This document shows, in pieces, positions 26,335 through 35,189 of a stretch of 64,000 nucleotides of DNA (position 1 is the first letter of the stretch; every line of letters starts with the position of its first letter). A model generated the notes under the pieces. The model searched no databases. It was not told the origin of the DNA and saw nothing but the letters and a program-made list of their open reading frames with translations. Source of the DNA: Caldifarciminota bacterium UBA5631 (lineage in GTDB: Bacteria; Hydrothermota; Hydrothermia; UBA1063); the NCBI GenBank assembly GCA_002421425.1, contig DIJZ01000002.1, positions 1-64,000 of the forward strand, read 5' to 3'. Position numbers and translations under genes: made by a program.

Positions 26335-28235
26335 GGAAGAAATTTTTCCTGGAAAGGATAGAACCTGCTAAGGCAAGGAAAATCATTTTCGAGACAATTA
26401 CCTCCCTTTTATCTGAAGAAACCGTCGGTACTGAGATTGTTGAGATCCAAAGCGCTGCAGGAAGGACACTTGCAGAGAGCGTAAGGGCTATTTTGCCGGT
26501 ACCACGAGAGTATCTCTCAGCAATGGACGGTGTAGCGACTAAGGCTGAGTTTACCCAGGGCGCCTCTCCATCCAACCCCGTAAAACTCAGAAAAGGTGAC
26601 TATGTGGAAATTAATACGGGTAATGTAGTTCCCGGCGAGTTTGACTGTGTTATAAGAAGGGAAGATTACCGTGAGGAGGAAGATGGTATTGTGACAATAA
26701 TTCCTTATCAGAAATATCAAAACGTCCGTATTCCGGGTGAAGATGTACTTCCCTACGACCTTATCGTTGAGAAATTCAAGATTATGGACGGGAAGGCTAT
26801 AGCCCTTGCACTTCAATCGGGTATCAGGGAGGTTAAAGTCCTGAAAAGAATAAGAGCAATTATTGTTCCCACGGGCAGTGAGCTTCTAAGGCTGGATCAG
26901 CCAGTGGAATCGGGTAAAATATATGAGACTAACTCCTACATTTTCAAAAATTATCTTGAAGAGATAGGGCTTCAGGTGATGGTTCACGACATTATACCCG
27001 ACGAACCTGGAAAAATTGAAGAATCCCTTCAAGATCTATCTAAGGATTATCATCTTATTTTCATTTTGGGCGGAACATCATCGGGGAAATGTGACTACAC
27101 TGCAGAAATTCTAAATAGGCGCGGTACGCTTCTTATTCACGGACTTAACATAAGACCTGGCAAACCCTTCGTTTTTGGTATCTTCAATAATAGACCTGTT
27201 TTCGGGCTTCCGGGATATCCTGGAGCAGGGCTTTTCGGGTTTGAGTACGTGGTGCTTCCTATCCTTAAAGATTTTCTCGGATTTGCGGAAGGAGGTGGGA
27301 GCATAACGGGTTACTCAGGAAAGAAAATAGCTGCAAGTGAGGGAGAAGATCATCTCTTTAATGTGGTCACATCAGAGGTTAATGGTAAGTACTGGTTTTA
27401 TACGATAAAGCAAGGATCTGGACCTCTGTCTCCTTTTATTCAAAGAAGCGGCTACGTAGTTATCGAAAAAGGTATTGAAGGTATTGATGAAAACGTGAAA
27501 AAAGAGGTTTATTTGAGCACAAGAAGTGAACTTGTGGAAAGGAGTATCCTCTTTGCTGGAAGTCACGATCTTTCTCTGGACACGCTAAAAGAAATTTTAT
27601 GGGAAAAATATAGAATTCCTGTTAACGTAGTGAATGTGGGGAGCCTTGGGGGTATTCTTGCTGTGCTAAATGGTAGAGCCCATTTCGCTGGAGTTCATCT
27701 ATTAGATGAGGAGACGGGGAAGTATAATGTGCCTTTTATTAGAAAATATGGCTTAAAGGACTTTTATCTTTTCCCATTTCTGGAAAGGGAACAGGGATTC
27801 ATCTTAAGGGAAGACTTTAAAGACGTCAGAAGCTTCAAAGATATTGCCGCGATGGGTCTTACCTTTATCTCAAGACAAAGGGGGTCCGGTACCAGGTTTC
27901 TAACGGACTACCTTCTGAAGAAAGAAGGTTTGAGCCCGAATTCCATAAAAGGCTATGAAAATGAAGTAACTACTCACATAGAAGTTGCATATTACGTAAA
28001 AGAAAACCTGGCCGATGTAGGTGCTGCAGTTTATCCTGTGGCGAGACTTTTTGCCCTGAAGTTTATTCCCATTGGAGTCGAAGAGTACGACCTTCTGGTG
28101 CCAGTATTTTTTACCCGGGACCCGCGGTTTGAAAAACTCATAGAAGCAATAAAGTCAGAAGAGTTTTCAAGATACATGGAAAACCTTGGAGGTTACAGGG
28201 TGGTTTTCAAGGAGAGTCCTAAATTTGAAGGATAA
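26331..28235 (+). CDS. MoeA with C-terminal periplasmic-binding-protein-like domain
   Basis: 634 aa. Residues 1-400 are a second MoeA (YLSAMDGVATKAE, GSELLRLDQPVESGKIYETN, LGGTSSGKCDYT, GLPGYPGAG). From about 405 a PBP-like domain follows (ILFAGSHDLSLDTLKEIL...GVHLLDEETGKYN...RQRGSGTRFLTDYLL), lacking a signal peptide and therefore cytosolic. This architecture is known in archaeal and bacterial MoeA paralogs and is thought to sense or bind a cofactor intermediate or oxyanion. It overlaps moeA by 4 nt and moaA by 11 nt. Confidence 0.92.
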   Translation: MRKKFFLERIEPAKARKIIFETITSLLSEETVGTEIVEIQSAAGRTLAESVRAILPVPREYLSAMDGVATKAEFTQGASPSNPVKLRKGDYVEINTGNVVPGEFDCVIRREDYREEEDGIVTIIPYQKYQNVRIPGEDVLPYDLIVEKFKIMDGKAIALALQSGIREVKVLKRIRAIIVPTGSELLRLDQPVESGKIYETNSYIFKNYLEEIGLQVMVHDIIPDEPGKIEESLQDLSKDYHLIFILGGTSSGKCDYTAEILNRRGTLLIHGLNIRPGKPFVFGIFNNRPVFGLPGYPGAGLFGFEYVVLPILKDFLGFAEGGGSITGYSGKKIAASEGEDHLFNVVTSEVNGKYWFYTIKQGSGPLSPFIQRSGYVVIEKGIEGIDENVKKEVYLSTRSELVERSILFAGSHDLSLDTLKEILWEKYRIPVNVVNVGSLGGILAVLNGRAHFAGVHLLDEETGKYNVPFIRKYGLKDFYLFPFLEREQGFILREDFKDVRSFKDIAAMGLTFISRQRGSGTRFLTDYLLKKEGLSPNSIKGYENEVTTHIEVAYYVKENLADVGAAVYPVARLFALKFIPIGVEEYDLLVPVFFTRDPRFEKLIEAIKSEEFSRYMENLGGYRVVFKESPKFEG

Positions 28236-29193
28236 GTTTCGAAGAAACATAGAATATGTTAGAATTTCAGTCACAGACCGTTGTAATCTGAAATGTTTTT
28301 ACTGCACTTCCTACAGACACTTTAACTTACTGAAACACAGCGAAATTCTGACTTACGAGGAAATCCTCACGGTTGTGAGTATTCTTGCCAAGCTCGGCAT
28401 CAGAAAGGTTAGAATAACAGGCGGTGAGCCCTTCGTGCGAAAAGATCTTCCAACGCTTCTTTTGCAAATAAAGAAAATCTCAGGAATTGAAAGATTGACC
28501 ATTACCACCAATGGAACACTGCTTAAGAACTACGTTGATATGTTGAAGGATGCCGGGGTTGATGCCGTGAATATCAGTCTCGACACCCTCAGAGAAGAGA
28601 ACTTCTTAGCCATTACAGGGAGGCCCAGGTTACAGGATGTACTAACGGGTATCAATATGGTTAAAGAAGCAGGTATTTCTCTTAAAATTAACACCGTTTA
28701 TACTACTCGCAATATCGGTGAGGTAGAGGAGCTCATAAATTTTGCCTCAGAACTAAAAGTGCCGATAAGATTTATCGAACTGATGCCCTTTGATGAGAAG
28801 TGGAAGGAAGACTATGTCAGGGAAGAGGTACTCTACGAAAGAATGAAAGCACTGGGAGAAATAAGACCTCTAAGTGGCACTTTCGGTGATGGACCCGCAA
28901 GATATTTTATCATAAAATTACCTCAAGGCGAGGTGAACGTAGGCCTTATCTCTGCTTTATCTCATAAATTCTGTAGTTCTTGCAACCGCGTAAGACTCAC
29001 AGCCGACGGCAACCTTATTCCCTGCATGGCATCGTCTGTAAAGTACGATCTAAGAAGTATCCTGAGAAGCGAGAATCCTGATAAGATTGAGAAGCTAAAG
29101 ACAGTTGTAGAGAAAGCCATTTACAACAAACCCTTAGAGCACCAGATGGAAAAAATACGCCCGACGAACGAGTTGCGAAAATTAGGTGGATAA
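28225..29193 (+). CDS. moaA: GTP 3',8-cyclase MoaA
   Basis: 322 aa from the TTG at 28225, preceded by AAGGAGAG at the right distance. A longer frame would run back into the previous gene. Radical SAM motif CNLKCFYC follows RISVTDR. The C-terminal second cluster is CSSCNRVRLTADGNLIPC, and the protein ends in LGG, the conserved Gly-Gly needed for activity. MoaA starts molybdopterin synthesis from GTP, with MoaC (at 21348) acting next. MoaD, MoaE and MoaB/MogA are not in the window. Confidence 0.95.
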   Translation: MKDKFRRNIEYVRISVTDRCNLKCFYCTSYRHFNLLKHSEILTYEEILTVVSILAKLGIRKVRITGGEPFVRKDLPTLLLQIKKISGIERLTITTNGTLLKNYVDMLKDAGVDAVNISLDTLREENFLAITGRPRLQDVLTGINMVKEAGISLKINTVYTTRNIGEVEELINFASELKVPIRFIELMPFDEKWKEDYVREEVLYERMKALGEIRPLSGTFGDGPARYFIIKLPQGEVNVGLISALSHKFCSSCNRVRLTADGNLIPCMASSVKYDLRSILRSENPDKIEKLKTVVEKAIYNKPLEHQMEKIRPTNELRKLGG

Positions 29194-29229
29194 ACAATTG
29201 AAAACAGACAATACTGTTCTAATTTTTCC

Positions 29230-30414
29230 TTAAAACTTAAGATTAAAACTTATCCCATAGTTTTTAGCAAAAACATCCACCATAGGTGATATATTGATCC
29301 GCATTGAGGAAGGTGATAGATATTCTCTTCTTGAGAAGTTCCGATACAGTAAATAAGTTAGACCCAAATCAACGACAGGATAGAGGCTTAGCATTTCATC
29401 TGGAATATCTTCAGTAAAAAGTAACGTAAGTCCACCCACGAGGGATGATGCAAGAGCAGGGGAAAAGGCAATTATTAAAGCATTGCCAAAGGAAAGGTCT
29501 CTGTCTTCTGAGAGCTTCAATCCAACGCCATATCCAGCGGCATATCCTAGGAACGATGTTAAAGCCCTAACCTGTCCTTCCATTTGAACATTGTGAAGTA
29601 TTAGAGGCAAAAACTCTGCCCCCAGAATTTGAAGCTTAGCTTCAAATAGTGCGTCTCCTTCCGTAACATTCTTAGAATTTCTGAAAAGCAAAAAGGTTCC
29701 ATAACTCTTAAGCAGAGAATAAAGTGCGGCTCCCCTCATTCCATTTTCAGAAAGGCCTCTACCTGTAATTATCAAGTTGAGCATGTTGGCTTCATAAAAA
29801 GAGTTATAGCTATTTACAGATTTTCTAAATATGATGCCCGGATAGATTCCAGTTTTCCTCACAATATAGAGGTCAAGGAAATTTGACGTCATAGATAACG
29901 GGAAAACACCTTTTACATCACTTACCACATAATAACCTTGCAGTGCGCCTGATATTCCACCAAGAAAGCCCGCGAGAGCCTCGGGATACGAGATGTTTTT
30001 CGCTGAGTATAGTGAATAGCCAAACCACGCCACAGGTGTCAAAAGTCCTACTGCACCCGCAGCATTGCCCTTGAGTTCAAATAGTGAGGGGAATGACCAG
30101 CTGTACAGAGAAAACCCCAGCAGTGTCTGGCTGATTGTGTGGAAGGTTCTTCCCGAAGTACCAGCTTCTGAAACTGCGCCTTTAGGCATATTATATACTT
30201 CAACGGTTCCGTCTTCGAAAGTTACAATTACTAATCTGGGCTGCGTTTTATCATCTTCTTTCACAATCAGGATGTTCTTTGCCTCTTTGGAAAGGTGTTT
30301 GCTTATAGACTCTCTTATGTCTTCAGGTGCTGGCTCCGTTTTTAATGCCTCTTGAGCCAATAATGCAGCTGGCAAGGTCAAAGCCGCACATAGTAACCAA
30401 GCAGTAATTCTCAT
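29230..30414 (-). CDS. Predicted exported membrane/envelope protein, unrecognised
   Basis: 394 aa from the ATG at 30414, with GGAGGT 8 nt upstream. A signal peptide ends at about residue 20 (ALLAQ). A soluble stretch (VTFEDGTVEVYNMPKG) precedes a long series of glycine-rich hydrophobic segments (AAGAVGLLTPVAWFGYSLYS, PEALAGFLGGISGALQGYYVV). The protein ends in NLKF. The pattern may be several membrane helices or a barrel. No family recognised. It converges on moaA, with a weak hairpin between them. Confidence 0.65.
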   Translation of the reverse strand: MRITAWLLCAALTLPAALLAQEALKTEPAPEDIRESISKHLSKEAKNILIVKEDDKTQPRLVIVTFEDGTVEVYNMPKGAVSEAGTSGRTFHTISQTLLGFSLYSWSFPSLFELKGNAAGAVGLLTPVAWFGYSLYSAKNISYPEALAGFLGGISGALQGYYVVSDVKGVFPLSMTSNFLDLYIVRKTGIYPGIIFRKSVNSYNSFYEANMLNLIITGRGLSENGMRGAALYSLLKSYGTFLLFRNSKNVTEGDALFEAKLQILGAEFLPLILHNVQMEGQVRALTSFLGYAAGYGVGLKLSEDRDLSFGNALIIAFSPALASSLVGGLTLLFTEDIPDEMLSLYPVVDLGLTYLLYRNFSRREYLSPSSMRINISPMVDVFAKNYGISFNLKF

Positions 30415-30426
30415 TTGCACCTCCAT

Positions 30427-30698
30427 TTTTACGAATTTTAAGGACTATTTGATAAATTTGCTATTCTTATAGCATTTTTGCTTAAAAAGGACTACATCAA
30501 TCGGTCATGTTAGACCAAAATTTTTAGAATTGTGATATTTTTTACCTGGAAAGGCAGATTGCAATCTCTAACTGATCTGTAAAAGCACTCAGGAAGAATT
30601 TGCGCTAACGCACTACGATTGTACCAAAGCAGGAAATGCCACTATGAAATGAGAGGGCTACTTTGGAAAAGCAGCTTTATCTTAAAAATTCGATGGTA
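30427..30698. other. Intergenic stretch without a recognised feature
   Basis: About 270 bp, AT-rich. I see no coding frame, tRNA or clear hairpin. It presumably carries the promoter of the gene to its left, with TAAAAT about 18 nt ahead of the ribosome binding site on the minus strand. Confidence 0.3.
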
Positions 30699-31181
30699 CT
30701 ATTGATACAACTGCTTTATCGGAAGTGTTAGAGTTTTTTCCCTATACTCTTCGTTATCGAATGCGTATTTAATTTTCAGTTTATAAGTGCCTTTTCTTTC
30801 CCTCAGGGCAAGCTTTACGCTCTCTATTTGCGCTTCCTCCGGGACGGGGATGAATTTTTCAAGGGTTCTTCTGGATTTTGCCCTCACCCTTGCCGGTCTG
30901 TCGATGAAGTTTCCACTGGAGGCAAAATGGTCGTTGATGGAGAATTCATAGGTCATTGAAGTTATCTGGATGTCTTTTTCTGAATTGTTGATCACCTGGA
31001 TTTTGAAAAGCATATCAATTTTAGAAAGTTCGATGTTTGCAATTTCACAGGAAACGGGTCTGATGTCCACGGGTGTTGATTTGCTCTGCACGGCGCGGGC
31101 TGTGCACGCAAAATTTAACGCCGAAAGACTAAATATCAACACCTTCAAGGTTGAGTAAATATTTCTTCCATTCCTCTCCAC
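30699..31181 (-). CDS. Predicted lipoprotein with LEA14/WHy-like domain
   Basis: 160 aa from the GTG at 31181, which has GGAGG 8 nt upstream. A basic N-region and hydrophobic core ([13 protein letters not shown]) end in Cys26, a plausible lipobox. The rest has the pattern of LEA14/water-stress domains (CEIANIELSKIDMLFKIQVINNSEKDIQI), a small immunoglobulin-like beta sandwich found in periplasmic lipoproteins. It overlaps the HPPK-MGMT gene by 53 nt and is the last gene of the asnS operon. Confidence 0.65.
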   Translation of the reverse strand: MERNGRNIYSTLKVLIFSLSALNFACTARAVQSKSTPVDIRPVSCEIANIELSKIDMLFKIQVINNSEKDIQITSMTYEFSINDHFASSGNFIDRPARVRAKSRRTLEKFIPVPEEAQIESVKLALRERKGTYKLKIKYAFDNEEYREKTLTLPIKQLYQ

Positions 31182-32046
31182 CGCCAAAACCTCCTAATTT
31201 ATTTCCACTTTTTAGAACTCTGTGACAGGGAACAATTATCGGGAATGGGTTTCTGGCCATTGCGTTCCCAACTGCCCTTGCACCCCTGTTACATCCTACT
31301 TTTCCGGCTAATTCACCGTAAGTGATGGTTTTCCCCCAGGTGATGTTTTTCCTGAGATATATGTAGACTTTTTTGTGAAATTTTGTTACACGTTTGTAAT
31401 CCAGAGAAAATTCTTTAAATTCAACTTTCTCTCCTGTAAAATACCTATTGAATTCTTCTTTTACCGAATCGAGGAACGAATTTCTTTCCCTTCTTCCATT
31501 AAGTTTATGAAAGGCCGTTTCAAAGATTGTGTCCCCGAGAACAGCTATGTAAAAATCACCCAGTGCCGTTTTTACAGCATCCACGTAAGGCATTCTGGCG
31601 AGTTCGGATAAAAGGACACTAACAGTCTTTCCCAGTTCTGGGTGAACAAAGTCAGGACTAATTTCTGCAATGGGCTTTAGGACAAATTCTCGGTATTGCA
31701 TGTCAGGGTGAGGGATTTGAAGACCGGGACTATTGTACACCAGAGAGTCGTAAAAAATGATGTCGATGTCGATGGTCCGTTCGTGCCACTTCTCGACTTC
31801 TACTCGCCCAAGCTTCTTCTCCACTTCCTTAAGTTCGTGCAAGAGTTCTTCAGGTTTTAGACTGGTTTCCAGAATTGCAGCGCAGTTAAGAAAGTCAGGT
31901 TGAAGATGGAAGCCATAGGGTTTCGTCTCATAGAACTGAGAGGTTTTGATAACTCTCGCCTTTTGACTGAGTTCCTTTAATGCCGCATTAAGGTTTTTTG
32001 CACGATCTCCAATATTGGAGCCAAGAGATAGTACGGCGAGACTCAT
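31129..32046 (-). CDS. HPPK (FolK) fused to O6-alkylguanine-DNA alkyltransferase
   Basis: 305 aa, single frame. Residues 1-150 form a 6-hydroxymethyl-7,8-dihydropterin pyrophosphokinase: [10 protein letters not shown] (7-15), YETKPYG (39-45) and [11 protein letters not shown] with Asp93 and Asp95 as metal ligands. Residues 160-305 form an Ada/MGMT alkyltransferase: [35 protein letters not shown] with the acceptor Cys274, and [10 protein letters not shown]. Both active sites are intact. FolK acts in folate synthesis, while MGMT removes alkyl groups from guanine. No metabolic link is obvious, so the fusion is striking. It overlaps asnS by 4 nt. Confidence 0.94.
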   Translation of the reverse strand: MSLAVLSLGSNIGDRAKNLNAALKELSQKARVIKTSQFYETKPYGFHLQPDFLNCAAILETSLKPEELLHELKEVEKKLGRVEVEKWHERTIDIDIIFYDSLVYNSPGLQIPHPDMQYREFVLKPIAEISPDFVHPELGKTVSVLLSELARMPYVDAVKTALGDFYIAVLGDTIFETAFHKLNGRRERNSFLDSVKEEFNRYFTGEKVEFKEFSLDYKRVTKFHKKVYIYLRKNITWGKTITYGELAGKVGCNRGARAVGNAMARNPFPIIVPCHRVLKSGNKLGGFGGGEEWKKYLLNLEGVDI

Positions 32047-33350
32047 GGGTAAATCTTCTCAAGCATTCTGGGGAAGGGTATGGTCTCGCGTACGTGCTTC
32101 AGGCCGCAGATCCATGCAACGGTTCTCTCAAGGCCCAATCCGTAACCTCCATGGGGAACTGATCCATACCTTCGCAGGTCAAGGTACCATTCGAAGGCTT
32201 CCTGGGGCAAATTGAATTCTTTTATTCTCTCAAGGAGTTTTTCGAGGTCGTCTTCTCTCTGAGAGCCACCAACAATCTCTCCATAACCTTCGGGTGCCAG
32301 TATATCCATTGCCAGAGCAAGTTCCGGGTTTTCCGGGTCCCTCTTCATATAAAAGGCTTTTATCCGAGAAGGATACCTGTGAACGATGACAGGGCGGTCA
32401 AATTCTTCTGAAAGAGCTGTTTCCTCATCACCACCGAAATCATCTCCCCACTTTATGTTGAATCCCTTCTTCTGTAAGAGTTCTATTGCCTCGGTGTAGG
32501 ATATCCTTGGAAATGGTTTTTTTACTTTCTCAAGCTTTGAAATGTCTCTTTCTAATATTTTTAACTCTTCCTGACGGTTTTCCAGGACCTTCTCCACTAT
32601 ATAGGTTATAAGCCCCTCAGCGTTTTCCATTACATCGGGCAATTCTGCATAGGCGATCTCAGGTTCTACCATCCAGAATTCCATAAGATGCCTTCTTGTC
32701 TTTGATTTTTCTGCTCTGAAGGTTGGACCAAAGCAGTAGGTTTTGCCGTGGGCCATGCAGGTAGCTTCCTGGTAGAGTTGTCCCGATTGTGACAAATAGG
32801 CCTTTTCGCCGAAGTAATCAGTTTCAAAGAGAGTGGTAGTACCCTCACAGGCTGCAGGGGTCAGGATTGGCGAGTCTATCCTTATAAATCCAAGGCTGTC
32901 GTAAAAGTCATGTATTGCCTTTTCGATAGTATGTCTAATTCTCATAATTGCCCACTGACGTCGGGTTCTCAGCCAGAGATGCCTTATGGGTAAAAGTACA
33001 CCGGGGTCGGGGATGTTATCTTCTCTGACCTTTGGTATGGGGAAGTTCTCCGAAGGCCCAACTATTTTAATGTAGCTCAGGTCCAGTTCTACTCCACCTG
33101 GAGCCCGCTGGTCTTCTCTTACTTTTCCCCTGACAATTGTTGAAGTTTCTAAAGTAAGTTCATCAAAAAGATCAAAGTAGGAGTCATCAATCTGCCCCTT
33201 TGCCATTACACACTGGAGAAAGCCGCTACCATCTCTTACTATAACGAATCTTACTTTTCCAGAGGACCTTTTGTTATAAGTCCAACCCCGGATTTCAACC
33301 TCTTCACCGATATATTTTTTTAAGTCGCTGATATACGTGAACTTTCCCAT
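32043..33350 (-). CDS. asnS: Asparaginyl-tRNA synthetase
   Basis: 435 aa. N-terminal OB-fold anticodon domain ([28 protein letters not shown]) precedes a class II catalytic core with motif 2 [21 protein letters not shown] and motif 3 [14 protein letters not shown]. The length and ending ([10 protein letters not shown]) fit AsnRS rather than AspRS. The ATG follows a -10 element by 6 nt, with no Shine-Dalgarno, so the mRNA is predicted leaderless. It heads an operon with HPPK-MGMT and a lipoprotein. Confidence 0.95.
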   Translation of the reverse strand: MGKFTYISDLKKYIGEEVEIRGWTYNKRSSGKVRFVIVRDGSGFLQCVMAKGQIDDSYFDLFDELTLETSTIVRGKVREDQRAPGGVELDLSYIKIVGPSENFPIPKVREDNIPDPGVLLPIRHLWLRTRRQWAIMRIRHTIEKAIHDFYDSLGFIRIDSPILTPAACEGTTTLFETDYFGEKAYLSQSGQLYQEATCMAHGKTYCFGPTFRAEKSKTRRHLMEFWMVEPEIAYAELPDVMENAEGLITYIVEKVLENRQEELKILERDISKLEKVKKPFPRISYTEAIELLQKKGFNIKWGDDFGGDEETALSEEFDRPVIVHRYPSRIKAFYMKRDPENPELALAMDILAPEGYGEIVGGSQREDDLEKLLERIKEFNLPQEAFEWYLDLRRYGSVPHGGYGLGLERTVAWICGLKHVRETIPFPRMLEKIYP

Positions 33351-33356
33351 GCTTAA

Positions 33357-33385
33357 ATTTTACAATGGGATTGGCGTTTGTTCAA
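33357..33385 (-). promoter_or_regulatory. Promoter TTGAAC-N17-TAAAAT of leaderless asnS
   Basis: On the minus strand TTGAAC (33380-33385) and TAAAAT (33357-33362) are spaced 17 nt. Exactly 6 nt (TTAAGC) separate the -10 from the ATG at 33350. This is one of the clearest examples of the pattern. Confidence 0.7.
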
Positions 33386-33449
33386 TAAGGCAATAGTGCT
33401 AAAAAGTAACGTTTCTGAAATTTTGAGCATTAATTCACCGTTTAACCAC

Positions 33450-33455
33450 CATAAT
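33450..33455 (+). promoter_or_regulatory. -10 element (CATAAT) of leaderless methyltransferase gene
   Basis: CATAAT ends 6 nt (TATTCA) before the ATG at 33462. No convincing -35 and no Shine-Dalgarno. Confidence 0.4.
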
Positions 33456-33461
33456 TATTCA

Positions 33462-34094
33462 ATGAAGATGGAGCCTTTTGAACTCTTTGTCGAGGATTAC
33501 GATCAGTGGTATGAGAAAAATCCCAGCTTTTTTCGATCTGAATTAAAAGCCTTGGGGAAAGTTATACCAGGCGGCATCGGGCTCGAAGTTGGAGTTGGTA
33601 CGGGTAGATTTGCAAAGGAACTGGGTGTTGAATTCGGGGTCGATCCAGCTATAAATATGCTCAAACTCGCAAAGGAGAGGGGAATAAAGGTGGTAGCGGG
33701 AGTGGGGGAGGAACTGCCTTTTGTTAGTGAAGTCTTTGATTATGTAATCAATGTTATAACTATATGCTTTGTCAAAGACCCAGGGCGGGTTTTGGAAGAA
33801 TCTCGAAGGGTCCTGAAGCATGGAGGAAAGCTGGTTATAGGGTTCATTGATAGAAACTCTTTTCTCGGTAAAATTTATGAGGAAAAGAAGAAAATGGGTC
33901 ATAAGTTTTACAGATATGCAAATTTTTTCGCACCTGCGGGGATTATTGATTTGATGGAGGAGGCGGGATTTTCCCGTTTTGAAATCTATCAGACAATCTT
34001 CAGTCCCGAAAGTCAACACAGGATAGAGGAGCCGAAGGAAGGTTTTGGAGAGGGTGCTTTTGTGGTAATTTCGGGGGTAAAGGAGTCCTTCTAA
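33462..34094 (+). CDS. Class I SAM-dependent methyltransferase
   Basis: 210 aa from the ATG at 33462. Upstream in-frame codons exist but lack a ribosome site and protein character. Motif I is GLEVGVGTGRFA, and the acidic post-I residue lies in FGVDPA. LPFVSEVFDYVIN and RVLKHGGKLVIGFID are motifs typical of UbiE/BioC-like methyltransferases. The C-terminal half keeps a complete fold. Monocistronic. Substrate unknown. Confidence 0.88.
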   Translation: MKMEPFELFVEDYDQWYEKNPSFFRSELKALGKVIPGGIGLEVGVGTGRFAKELGVEFGVDPAINMLKLAKERGIKVVAGVGEELPFVSEVFDYVINVITICFVKDPGRVLEESRRVLKHGGKLVIGFIDRNSFLGKIYEEKKKMGHKFYRYANFFAPAGIIDLMEEAGFSRFEIYQTIFSPESQHRIEEPKEGFGEGAFVVISGVKESF

Positions 34095-34217
34095 GTATTT
34101 AGATGTCCGGGAAGGGAAGTGTGTAGAAACAATATCTAATCGGAACGGTCTCAGTGAATCTCGATCGTGATGTTTATAGTTGTCGGTAATTCAGGGAATT
34201 TTGTAGTCTATTGATTT

Positions 34218-34619
34218 TTATAGGTGCATCACTGTAAACCCCAGTTCTTCGAGTCTCTTCGCAATAAATCTTCTGTGGCAACGGAAAACCAGTTTTTCTG
34301 CACACATAATGGCAGTTGGCTTCTCTCTGGCGATCTTAATGAGTTCTTCTATTCCTTCGTTAAACTCCTCTGTTTTCGTGTAATTCTCATACCCACCCTT
34401 CCTGAAACCTCCCAGCTTTTCACCGAGATAGTAGTACTCAATCCCGTTCTTTTTAAGAATACTTTGCAGATTTTCCCTGTTAAAATGTTCAAACTTACTC
34501 CTCGGAAACCTTCTCACGTCCACCACCACCTCAACCCCAGCTTCTTTCAAAATCTTAATAAACTCCTCAACCGTCCTATTACTATGCCCCACTGTAAAAA
34601 TTTTTTCACACCTTGACAT
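34218..34619 (-). CDS. DUF488 family protein
   Basis: 133 aa. Conserved family residues are FTVGHSNRTVEEF, VVDVRRFPRSKFEHFN, YYYLGEKLGGFRKG and the Cys-containing AIMCAEKLVFRCHRR. A TATAAT lies 7 nt before the ATG on the minus strand with no Shine-Dalgarno, again suggesting little or no leader. The function of DUF488 is not established. It borders the AT-rich accessory island. Confidence 0.88.
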   Translation of the reverse strand: MSRCEKIFTVGHSNRTVEEFIKILKEAGVEVVVDVRRFPRSKFEHFNRENLQSILKKNGIEYYYLGEKLGGFRKGGYENYTKTEEFNEGIEELIKIAREKPTAIMCAEKLVFRCHRRFIAKRLEELGFTVMHL

Positions 34620-35189
34620 GTGGAAGATTATAAGAGGGGAGGGGTGGAGGGGGAGTTCAGTGGATTGAATTTATCTGTAAAGTGAAGCGAAATGGGCAAA
34701 AAATATACAAAGGTAGTCTTTCAGAGCTGATTGATTTTCAGATCGAGATTTACCACAAAGGAACTTTAGGGCTGGGCGTTGCCTCAAACTGCTATGTTGG
34801 AGGACATCACATTTTTTCAAATAAAGGGCTTAACTAATTTCGGATACATCGCTGAGTGTTCTTTAAAGGCGCTTGTAAAACAGTGAAGTTCAAAAACTAA
34901 TTATTTGAGAAAGGAAAGGTTTTGAAATTCACTCCTACAAAGTGAAGTGAACCTGAAGTTAGTTTGATTTTAATATTATCACCAATGTAGGTCCCAATAT
35001 GAAAGAATAAGCGAATGTGGTATACGATGGCTTTTAAAGATATTTTCTTGACAATAGGCTTTTAGAAGAGCGATAAGCGTTTTACAAAACGAATTAGCAA
35101 TATTATAATTTTCTGAAAATGCTAAATTTTTTCAAATTCTTTTATTTAGTATTTAGTAAACTCATTTGCTCAAGTGGAGATTCAAGCTC
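34620..35189. other. Non-coding stretch at the left edge of the island
   Basis: About 570 bp, AT-rich, no confident gene. One plus-strand frame is open for 60 codons (34655-34834, stop 34835-34837) and reads like protein (KRNGQKIYKGSLSELIDFQ), but it has no clear start or ribosome site. It could be a remnant. The 3' part carries the promoter of the DndC-like gene. Confidence 0.35.
35081..35109 (+). promoter_or_regulatory. Promoter TTTACA-N17-TATAAT of the DndC-HerA-NurA cassette
   Basis: TTTACA (35081-35086) and TATAAT (35104-35109) are spaced 17 nt. Transcription would start near 35116, leaving a leader of about 75 nt before the first gene. There is no other promoter-like sequence between the three genes, which are 6-30 nt apart. 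Confidence 0.55.

Noticed and set aside
35000..35160. AT-rich stretch as a second replication origin
   Set aside because: No DnaA boxes; it is explained by a promoter and the low-GC island.
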